The notes under the pieces: generated by a model
Databases searched by the model: none
Seen by the model: only the letters and a program-made list of their open reading frames with translations
What the model was told of the DNA's origin: nothing
Assembly: GCA_002205965.3 (NCBI GenBank)
Contig: NADL03000462.1
Span: 505,001 to 569,000, forward strand
DNA: 64,000 nt
Reading direction: 5' to 3'
Origin: Kappaphycus alvarezii
Taxonomy: Eukaryota; Rhodophyta; Florideophyceae; Gigartinales; Solieriaceae
Program-made: the position numbers and the translations under genes
Shown here: positions 1 to 8,681 of the stretch, piece after piece
How the letters are laid out: each line of letters begins with the position of its first letter
Position numbering within the stretch: position 1 is the first letter of the stretch

Positions 1-1300
1 TGCGCCAGCTGTAGACAGCGGCGATAGCGAAAAGTAGTCTTATCGTGGTCTTTTCCGCAATGTAAGAGGTTGTTTGGGTAGTTTTTTAGTGCAGATGGGG
101 CTGCATTTTGTCACCCCGGGCTGAGCATCTCGCTTTGCGGTAGAGGGCTAAGGTCAGTGAGTGCTTGTACCGGTAGGTCATTTTGAGGGGAATTACTTTC
201 GCCTGACGGGAGACTTTGTTGTTGTGGATCCATTTAAAGGTCTTTTCGCGTTCTAGTGTATCAAGTTCCTGGTCGTGGTCAGCTGCCCATTCTTTCGCGT
301 CTTGGTATTGGCGTGCTTGTGCTGTTGTTTGGGGAGGGTGTTGTTGTTTGTGGAGGGTCAGGGAGGCGTTGGGGGATGGTTTGCAGAGCGATGTTAGTGG
401 TACGGGAGGTGTTGTGCCGTGGGTCGTATGGGTGTAAATCAGCCGCTAGAGCTTGGGTGTAATCATCTTTGGCTGGGATCCATACTCTGGTTGTAGCGTC
501 GTCGATGGAATGTATGTAACGGACTCAGTGCACGATGATCTAGCTCTTTTTTCGTCTTGTGAATGGTTATGTGCCCATATTGCCTAGAGATGAATAGTGT
601 GGCCGGAATAGGTTTCACCTTGTGCCAAAATTCGTGGATGATCTGCCAGTGGCGGTGTGCTGCATGATTTTGTATTTGTACGCCACATCTTTTAGTGCGT
701 CCTCCCAGAAGTCCATCGGTAGATTAGCAATTTGGAGTATGGTGCGCACAGCATTCATGAGTGATAGTTTGATACGCACGGCCCTTGATTTTGCTTGTGG
801 TTGATAGGCTGTTTGGGTTTTGAGCTGGGTGCCGATGTTGGCGCACAGGTTGAAGAGCTAAGTCGATAGAAATTCACATGCATTGTCAACATGGATGGTT
901 TGGGGTGGGCGTCCGTGAAGTGTCCGGAGCAGGGCGAAGTACATTTGGATGTATCGTTGGACTTTGTTGCGGTCAGGGAGGGGGTGGACTGAGAGGTGAC
1001 GGTTTTGAGCGTCGATGAAGGTGAGGAAATGGAGGTTGCCCTATTTGGATTTCGGCTTGATTGTTCCGCAGGTATCTGTACTAATGTAAGCACCTGTGGG
1101 GTATCGTTTGTGGTTTGGGCGGTACACGGTCTTTTTTATCTTAGCATGTCTGCAGCGGAAGAAGGTGAGTGGGGGGTGTTTTTGGAGCGATTCCAGTAAG
1201 AGTGATATTGTGCCGTCTATGGCCATGAATTGTATGGTGCGAGGTCGGGCATGGTTGAGGATGAGATGGCAGTAATGGAGGTCTTCTGTTTGTTTGGAAT
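1..1300 (-). pseudogene. copia integrase remnant
   Basis: On the minus strand, short frames give copia-type integrase text. There is a GAG-pre-integrase-like segment near 1041-1226. Core residues of the style FIDAQNRHLSVHPL and HVDNACEF follow around 860-1020, consistent with the first two catalytic aspartates of the DDE core. The remainder to base 1 reads like the spacer between integrase and RT. It is fossil sequence with several interruptions. Assignment is by motif and by position downstream of the protease region. Confidence 0.65.
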
Positions 1301-1424
1301 AGGGCTTGGCAGGGATGGTCGGTGGCTTTCGCGGCAGTTTTCGCGGAGTATTGTGGTTTGATATGCGTTTATGGCGCTGTGGCCGTTTGCTGGGGGTGGG
1401 GATCGGTTGGGAGGGTGGGCTTTG

Positions 1425-1907
1425 TTATGGTGGCAAGTGAGGAGGTGTGGTTTGTCGTAAGATTGTCGTACGAGGTTTGGCTTTACGTGTTGGGATTGTC
1501 ACGACCCCAGCGATGCGAGCCCGCGACAGCTTTGTGGTGCGTATTTTGGCCGTGAGTACATAGGCGCTATCCTTTCGTTTCCAAGGTGCGACGGTGAGGA
1601 TTCTTGACGGTGAGCGGGGGTATTTAGTTATGTACGCGGCTTTCTGAGTGAACAGTATATAGCCATATCTCTTGGTGAGGTCTTGTACGGATAGGAGGTC
1701 GTTCCTGATGGAGGGGTTCGCAAGCGCTGGGACGGTGAACGTGTGCTTACTTTTTCTCGGCTGGAGTGAGGTTTGGCCGGCATGGGTACAGTTCGAGGTG
1801 TCGTGGATGGCAGTGGAGGTAGGTATGGGTGAGCTAAGAAGGGCCATAGACGGGCTGGGTTTGTTGACGAAGGAGGAGTGTGCGCTGGGATCAAGGAGGT
1901 ACTTCAT
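1425..1907 (-). pseudogene. copia protease / GAG-pre-integrase region
   Basis: A 160-codon open stretch in which the first part has the look of a copia retropepsin: KYLLDPSAHSSFVNK resembles the usual LDSGASxH region. About 70 residues later NDLLSVQDLTKRYGY resembles the NLLSVxxL motif found at the end of copia proteases. It lies directly downstream of the Gag-like frame. It is part of the fossil element and not a host gene. Confidence 0.6.
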
Positions 1908-2054
1908 TTCTTACGCGTCGGTGTCGTTCTCTTCGTTCTCCAGGGTGGCGGAGAGGATGTCCTTGAGTTGCGTCATGATTTCGGTGTAATCCGTGGTGGC
2001 CTGTTTGGCGGCAGGTTTGCGTGCCTTATTTTTCGGATGGTTCATGTCGCGGCA

Positions 2055-2822
2055 TTATTCGTCTGAATGACGCGGATTCTGGAATCCAATCTGGATGTGA
2101 TGTTGGAAGGGTTTGAACCGGGGGCGGTTGATTTTTCCTGCAGTACGGAGGGAGCGAAGTTGCTCGAGGATTTCGTTTAACGTCGCGGCGGTCGTTTCAG
2201 CGGGTGTGAATATGCCTGTGGGTGGCCCTGCGTTGGTTTGTGCAGAGAAGCGTTTGAGTGCGGTGAGGCGGTGAGCAAACTCCTTAGGGTCTTTCGGCTT
2301 GTTTCCATTCATGACCATGCCGTTGTGAGCCGTGCTTCGGTTGCTCCGGAAGCCGCCGATCATGAATTCTACTGTGAATGCCGGGTCGGATATATCCGAG
2401 TACTTGTCTGCAAGCATCTCCGCGCGGATGAATTGGTGTTTGGCGAGGTAGTCAGCAACGTCTTGGCCTTCTTCGAAGCGAGTTTTTTCGGCGAGGGTCA
2501 GCAGGTATCGGTGGTCTTTTGCCTGGGTTATGTCGAGTAGGATGGTGTCGGCTTGAATTAGTTGGTATGAAAAGGGGTGATATTCCGGCCTTATGACGAG
2601 GTTTTCTACCTCGGCGGGGATGGAGTCGATGAGGGCTCCTACGAGAATTTCCCGTTTGTCGTCAAATGTCTTGCGCTGATCCAGATCTGCAGGCTGTTCC
2701 GGGTCTTGGGTAACATGCTCACGAGCGTTGATGGATGCCGCTGCGCCTGTGATGGAGAGGATCCATGGCGAGTAGTTTACTCGGTCGGGTTTAGCTATTT
2801 TGGGGGTTGTGTAATTGTCCAT
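2055..2822 (-). CDS. copia Gag-like protein (255 codons)
   Basis: The frame starts at the ATG at 2822 and stays open for 255 codons. The N-terminus (MDNYTTPKIAKPDRVNYSPW) followed by a long helical domain matches the UBN2 / DUF4219 type of copia Gag. In those proteins 'L..NY..W' opens the capsid-like region, and a segment with 'RFEEGQDVADYLAKHQ' corresponds to the conserved helical core. No zinc knuckle is seen before the stop. It is the leftmost well-kept frame of the window and the first gene of the copia fossil. Confidence 0.75.
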   Translation of the reverse strand: MDNYTTPKIAKPDRVNYSPWILSITGAAASINAREHVTQDPEQPADLDQRKTFDDKREILVGALIDSIPAEVENLVIRPEYHPFSYQLIQADTILLDITQAKDHRYLLTLAEKTRFEEGQDVADYLAKHQFIRAEMLADKYSDISDPAFTVEFMIGGFRSNRSTAHNGMVMNGNKPKDPKEFAHRLTALKRFSAQTNAGPPTGIFTPAETTAATLNEILEQLRSLRTAGKINRPRFKPFQHHIQIGFQNPRHSDE

Positions 2823-3317
2823 GGTGCTTCATGTATGGGTGTTTGGGTGATAAGGTGGTTGGCTGTCCGTTGCGTGAAGCTTGGTCAGTCTCAGGAGTTC
2901 TTGTGTTAGATCAGAAAATGGGGCTTTGCTCGGCACGCCGTTGGTCTCTCCTTGCTCTGTTGGGGATGAGCGGTTGATTGGTTGGGTTGGGAGGCGGATC
3001 CAGGGCGGATATGTGTGCCTTTTATGCCGGGGCGGCGAGAGTAGAGGGTATATCGCAGTGGTTGAAGCGTTGTTGCGCATAACCTGTCGTGATGTAGACG
3101 CTTACCTCTTTTATTCTATAGACTGGCGAATCGCCGACTGGTTTTTATACTGCTTTTGCCTCAGGACAGGCTGTCTTTGTTCCTTCCACAAACACCTCCA
3201 TATTTTTGACTAACTCGATTCCCTATCTTCCGAGTTCTCGAGTTGCTCATACTCTCGAAATGCCCAAAATGCACAGTCAGTACAAAGGTAATTTTTACTC
3301 AAAATGTTTCTGGAGTG
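2823..3317. other. presumed copia LTR / leader, boundaries unresolved
   Basis: This is non-coding sequence upstream of the copia Gag start and before the next element fragment at 3318. By position it should hold the 5' LTR, primer-binding site and leader of the minus-strand copia element. The second LTR lies outside the window and I saw no clear primer-binding site, so no ends can be given. Confidence 0.35.
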
Positions 3318-3825
3318 GACACTCACTGACCGACTATTGGTTAGGAACTAAGTGGATGGTGAACATCGGTCACGTGCAGTGGGGCACGGGAAATGATGGC
3401 TATCGCCACCGAGGACCACAGAACACAGCTGATGCGCTGATAGATTCGCGAGCGGACAGTGGCATCAGAGGTCGCAATCCGGGGAATAAACGTTTCCAGA
3501 AACAGTGCAGTGGCTGGGGACGCCACTCCAAGGGAGTCGAAAGCAAGCGGTTGGAATGTGAAATTCAGCTGGCGTGACGGGTTGCCATATGGTAATACAA
3601 GGCACCTGAAGAGCTTACGCTAAAGGTCCTGGACCTTGTTGCGGTAAGCTTGCGTGGCGGCGCCTACGGCGGCTTGCGTTGCTTTCGTGACAGATGCCTG
3701 TGTGAACAGCGAAGCAATAGTAACGTCACAGGCAATCGGCCTTTCCTTGAGGCCGATGGCAGGGGCCGGGGGTTGCACGAGGAGGTCTGCAGGCCTAAAA
3801 TCGGTTCCAGGAATTAACAGAGGGA
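3318..3825 (-). pseudogene. LINE-like type I element, 3'-terminal fragment
   Basis: Minus-strand frames align with the C-terminus of copy C's ORF2. TDFRPADLLV, followed after a spacer by ACDVTIASLF, matches the nuclease motifs RPADILV...YDITVSSPF. Further on, ATVRSRIYQRISCVLWSS matches the last 60 residues of the family. The 3' end carries AATAGTCGGTCAGT, the same tail as copy E at about 22361. It is 5'-truncated, keeping only the last ~170 codons, and frameshifted. It sits tail-to-tail with the copia element and head-to-head with copy A. Confidence 0.8.
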
Positions 3826-3984
3826 CCGGTACGGAGCAGAGGAAGTACTGTACTGTACAGTACATGCAGTACCTGCACCACTGCACAGTAGGCAACTACG
3901 CAGCCCTGGACCTCCTGCAGCGGCCTCAACGGTCCACGTTCCAGACAAAACAGTCCCACCGGCATCAGTCAAGTGTTCCATAGC
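3826..3984. repeat. spacer with overlapping GTAC palindromes
   Basis: This short gap between two head-to-head elements contains overlapping GTACTGTAC/GTACAGTAC motifs at 3845-3870. They include the perfect 14-bp palindrome GTACTGTACAGTAC at 3850-3863. The same motif recurs near other element edges in this window (23526-23575, 30354-30945, 35444-35582, 61348-61364). Confidence 0.6.
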
Positions 3985-6272
3985 TTGCGTTCCTCCCAAC
4001 AATACTGCCCCCGTGGCACCCTCATTGGCTGCAGACAACGCCTTCTCCGCCCTTGCAAGACATGGAAGTCTCGCTTGCGAATCCAGAACCGAAGCCCCTG
4101 CTCTGATACCCAGCCAGCTGGGCACCCGCGAGCAAGCACTCACCACCTTGCAAGATACATTCACGACTTCCCTTCCGATCCTGTCTCACATCCCCACTCG
4201 GATCCGACCTTCCATCTGCGATTTTTTGCCCGAATCATGCGCGAGGCTGCTCATGCCTGCGAAACAGGGACCCGAGACGCGATGCTGAAGCTGACCAAAG
4301 TGTTCAGTGATGCTCACAACAGCTTCTTCCCCGCAGGCTAACCGGAGCTCATAAGTTTCGATGGTTTCAAACACGGAAACAATGGCATAGATTGGGCTCT
4401 GGACCACTGGGCAGTACGAATCTCTGTGGGATGAGACCCTGCAATTATCATGCTCCCAATCTTCAACCAGAATGAACCCCGCAGATCAGCAGCAACCAAA
4501 CATTCGCAGGTGTCTGAAGCTCGCCAGAGAGGGAGCCTACGGAAAAGCAGCCCAAGCGCTACAATCCCTCGGAGTCTTACCAACAACGCAGGCCGTCTCC
4601 AATGTTCTTCGTGCCGAGCACCCGCAACAGGCTCCCGACACGGACAACTCGCAATTCTCCCCACCCACCGGGCTCCCACCATTCATAAGAATAACACGAG
4701 AAGAGTTCACCTATGCAATCAGACGCTTCAAACCACGCTCTGCCCCAAGTGGTTAAGGACTCCGCCCCTGTCTTCGTTCTCGCTCCTCGTCTTCCCAGAA
4801 CAGCTTCTTGGACTCCCTCAAGGAAGTGGTCAATGTACTGGCCATGGGGAAAGCACCAGATTCCCTGACTCCGTGGACTGCACGCGCCCCTTTGACCCCT
4901 GTGGCGAAGAAAGACAGCACGCCGCGACCTATTTCAGTAAGGGAAACCTCGAGGAGAATGGTCAGTAGCTGCCTAACGACGATTAGAAGGGATCGAACAG
5001 CGTCATACTTCCAACTAGTGCAAGTGAGAATTGCGGCTACCTCAGGAGTTGATACTGTGGTACATAGTGTCCGAAGAATGTTGAACAGGTTCGGAAACAG
5101 TCCGAACCAGGCGCTCTTGTGCATCCACTTGAAGAATGCGATTAACTTATGCAGCCGTATTTCACTTCTCGAGGGCACCGGAACCTACTTCCCTCTGTTG
5201 CTGATATGGCCAACGTGCTGCTACAACAACGATCCAGCTTTCTTGCGAACGGGCTATGAAGTCATTCGCATTGTCGTGGGCACCCAACAAGACTATCCGC
5301 GCATTTGATTGTCATTTAACCACGTTCTGCAACCAATAGCATTGAGGATTAAGGGATTGATTTCACAATCTGCAGGAGACGAGGAAACCGAAAGACCCCT
5401 CTTGGAACTATGGTACCACAATGACGGCTACAATGTAGCAGATCACGAATCCGTTCTCAAGGTCATCGGCATCTTTTCGTCACCGGAAGCAAGACGCCTG
5501 GGCTTGCATTTGTCCATCCAACAATTCATAATCCGATGGCCAACAGCGCCTGATTAATTGGTAAAATCACGTTACCCACCCGAAGTGATTCATGATTATA
5601 GCGACGGCACCACGGTTCTGAACGCACCCATCTCCTCGAAAGAGATCATGCAAAAATACATTCTGCACCATGTCTCCTCTCTGAAGCCGTTTCTGCACGC
5701 CGCATTGGATCTTCAAGACGAACAAATGTCGTTTCAGATCCTGCGCAATTGTTTTGGCGCTTATTTACCTCCTACGAGTGGTTCCGCCGTCTTGTAGATC
5801 GAAAGGAGCAACGTATATCGACAACCTGATGGAATGTGCGATGCGCACACTTGCCGGTGGTGTTCTTCACAAGACATTTTCAGAGAGCTGTAGCTGCCCC
5901 TCAAGCCAATCGAGAAAAAAACGACTTTGGTACAGGTCTCACCTCCGCGGTGGATATCGCAGCGGCAGCCTTTCTGGCTTCAAGCGCCGGGTCAAGCAAG
6001 GATTGTGCTCGGGTCTCGCCATCATCGAGTACAAGCCCCACTAGGTTCTCGAATGGCACTGACACGTTTGCAGCTTGGTATTCTCGATGCCGCCGATCAG
6101 ACAGACTCCGCTGATCAGACAAACTCCCCCGTTCAGCAGTTTCGGCTCAAATAGTCCTCCGACACAGATTTTCCTAACAAACGCTGTCCACGTGGCGCTC
6201 ATAGCGCAATTACCCCAGGGTGCCAACCAAACGCGAGTGTTCTTCCGAGCATCAATCACAATGAAAAAAGTT
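3985..6272 (+). pseudogene. LINE-like type II copy A (degenerate RT element)
   Basis: A heavily decayed copy. Around 4472-4756 the RT N-terminal region reads REGAYGKAAQALQSLG and then RRFKPRSAPSG, equal to the family's 'P.SA.G' motif. At 4808-5308 come RPISVRETSRR and the palm region. At 5309-5557 YHNDGYNV replaces the Y-x-DD RT box. At 5558-5900 the thumb region (DGTTVLNAPISS, LAGGVLHKTF) follows. About 6120-6272 (QIFLTNAVHVALIAQLPQGA) corresponds to the linker before the zinc knuckle. There are many stops and frameshifts, and the nuclease end is missing. It is interrupted at about 6272 by the start of copy B. Confidence 0.8.
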
Positions 6273-7364
6273 TAATGCATCCAGCATCTGTGGTGCCGGC
6301 CAGCCTGCAAAACGCTTCGAAACGCTTCGCACGCTGACCGGCAGCTGCCTCATGAAAAGAGCCACTGTGAAAGCAGCCAGTTACCTGCAACCTGCTCGAT
6401 TTCGAAAGTGATACGGTTCAATCCAAGCAAGACGAGTGGTCTCTACCGATGGTCAGGAAACACGGTCATGTGTATATTGAATGGGCCCCAAGAGTTCTCG
6501 TTCTCCCGAACGTGGACCCCTCCGCGCATCTTCTTGCTGCAGGTGGGGATCGCCACTCGATGTGGAACGGACAAAGTCGTACACAGCGTTCGACGAGTGG
6601 TCCAAAAGTTCGGACATAATTCCGACTATGGGATGCTTACCGTGGATTTTGAGAATGCTTTCAACCTATGCAGCCGCTCTGAATTCTTGGACGCCACGAG
6701 GAATCTCTTCCCCGCGCTTTTGCCGTGGGTTGCATAATGCTACGCGCACGAACCTGCATATCTGTGGGTCGGTGCTCACACTATTCATGCTGTGCGAGGG
6801 ACACAACAGGGCGATAACCTCGTCGGCCTCCTGTTCGACCTGGTACTGCACCCCATCGTACTCAAAATTCAGCAGCTCCTAGCCTCTGGGTACGAGGAAG
6901 ATGGGAACGTGGGAAATCTCTTGCTCCAACTGTGGTACCATGACGATGGATACATCATCGGACGCCACGACCACCTCCTCAAGGCACTTGACATCCTCTC
7001 CTCGCTCGATACAACAACCCAAGGACTTTATCTTTCGCTGTCTAAATGTAAGGTTTGGTGGCCTACTGTACCGCCTGAGGCAGTGCAACGCCTTTACCAG
7101 ATGGAACTCAGGCAGGAATACAGTGCAGGTACAACTGTCCTCAACGCCCCCGTCGGCTCCGCACAGTTCAGTAAGCAATTTTTCACCTCTCATGTACATT
7201 CCCTCGAAGCATTCCTCAACGCCGTCGTCGATATTGAGAATACCCAAGTGGCATTTCAGCTCCTGCGCAACTGCTTCGGGGTCTGTAAGATCGGGTAATT
7301 ATTGCGCGTAGTGCCGCCATCGTGCACCGCACACGGTTCTGCAATATTCGACGGAATGATACAG
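6273..7364 (+). pseudogene. LINE-like type II copy B, 5' segment
   Basis: The first ~250 bases are scrambled. From about 6530 the sequence follows the family: LLQVGIATRCGTDKVVHSVR, then LTVDFENAFNLCSRSEF (RT motif A, catalytic D kept). RGTQQGDNLVGLLF and LWYHDDGYIIG (RT box with both Asp) follow. At 7130-7290 TTVLNAPVGS and LLRNCFGVCKI belong to the thumb. The text then continues as LLRVVPPSC and stops at 7364, where copy C is inserted. The rest of copy B resumes at 11730. The segment contains frameshifts. Confidence 0.82.
7354..7364. repeat. candidate target-site duplication of copy C, left
   Basis: GAATGATACAG here matches GAATGATGGAG at 11730-11740 in 9 of 11 bases. Both lie at the point where the two halves of copy B abut copy C, and both sit at the same codon position of copy B. 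This is what a target-site duplication would look like. Confidence 0.55.
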
Positions 7365-7464
7365 TAATCTACACACCTCTCCGATTTTTCCTCTTGCTTT
7401 CGTTCCATCACACACAACAACCCTCCAACACTGACTGCACCCCCACTGAGCAAACCACGCCAAC

Positions 7465-8681
7465 ATGGAGAGCGCCGCCAAGGCCAAAGCCAAGGCGCGC
7501 CCGCCTTCGTGGGCACAAATTGTGAAGGCTCACAAGAGCCCCCGAGTAGCTACGGTCCCCTCCACTGTGCGCGATTTCTGCCGACTGCAGGCAGGATTGC
7601 TGGCTCCGAATGCCCCATCGCACGAGGAGACCCCGACGCGTCGGAGCCGCGCCCCCAAACCGAGAGCCCCTGTCGCCCTGAATGGTATGACAGGATCACC
7701 TACGCTGGCCCCTATGATGTCCACGCTGGCTTTCTCCGCAGGCCCTCCGGGCAATGGAGCCTTGCCAGCATACGAAGACGCACAAACAAGCCTACTGATC
7801 GCTGCCGAGGATGCCGGAGTGCCCTTGCCAAAGCATGCACTCCTCACATCGGGAGATTGGACAATAGTTGTGCACTACGCCGCGGACTCCAACGATCTCC
7901 TAAAAATACTCCGGGGGATCCCAAACATTTACGACGGCGCCCGCCTCTCCACCAGCCCGCTTTCCGAACTCATCGCCGAGCTCCCCACAACCGAGTGGAA
8001 AGTTGGCACTTGCGTCGCTGCTGCGCGCGAGGTTGCAAAGCTCAAGACGTGGCCTCCGAAATAACACTGGAAAACAGGAAAGCCCTGGCGGGAGCAATCA
8101 CCCGCCTCACTGACGCCGCAGCAGCAACCCTTCCGAGAGGGGATGCTTTTGTTGAAAACTTCATCGCGAAATTCTACGCGGGGTGCGAAAACCTTGCTCC
8201 CCCAAAGACTGTATTGGATACGCAGGACACCCCAGGCGCAGCACCGGAGGCAGAAACTCCACCAGCGGCCCACCACGACAACAACGACGAGACCCCGGAC
8301 GGTGGAGTGCAAACACTGGAGACCACCACAGTCCATGAAGAACCCGACAGTGCGACGCCACCGGCGACAAACAAAACTACCCTGGCCCCCACACCTAGAG
8401 AACCCTCACCTGTCAGCCTTAGGGTCGCAAAACCCCAGGAAACAGGTGCGGCTCACCAGCTTACGCAACCAAAGCCGGACGTTCCTGAAGCCCCCTCCAC
8501 ACACACGGGGAGGACCGAACGACGCACGAAACGCACCCGCGCCCTGTCACAACGCATGAAGGAGATGTGGACGGTGAACTCACAACTCGACCAATCCCCC
8601 CCCACCCGGAAAACGGGCGAGCAAGGCCTCTCGCCATTAGTCCTTCCCTCCTTTCCCACTTCCCCGTATCAATGCCCCTGA
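7465..8681 (+). CDS. LINE-like type I ORF1, probably one frameshift
   Basis: Reading starts at ATG 7465 and runs 199 codons to a stop at 8062-8064. The first residues are basic and alanine-rich (MESAAKAKAKARPPSW). From about 8050 a second frame carries on with similar composition (ENRKALAGAITRLTDAAAAT) to 8681. It has a Pro/Thr/Glu-rich disordered middle and a basic patch (TERRTKRTRALSQRMKEM). I read this as one ORF1 of about 400 codons with a single frameshift near 8050. An alternative is two separate small proteins. No zinc knuckle or RRM was recognised. Basic ORF1 proteins of LINEs usually bind the element RNA, which is an inference here. It overlaps ORF2 by ~115 bases in a different frame. 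Confidence 0.6.

Larger units (their letters stand above)
1..2822 (-). mobile_element. Ty1/copia LTR retrotransposon, fossil, cut by the window edge
   Basis: Read on the minus strand, the order is Gag, aspartic protease region, GAG-pre-integrase and integrase. This is the Ty1/copia order, with integrase before RT. The element leaves the window at base 1, so RT, RNase H and the 3' LTR are not visible. It is broken, with several interruptions after Gag. The Gag frame is still open over its full length, which suggests moderate rather than great age. The upstream LTR should lie within 2823-3317, but I could not fix its ends without the partner LTR. Confidence 0.8.

Noticed and set aside
3206-3577. 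Plus-strand 123-codon open frame
   Set aside because: It is the shadow of a minus-strand LINE-like C-terminal fragment, which explains the sequence better.
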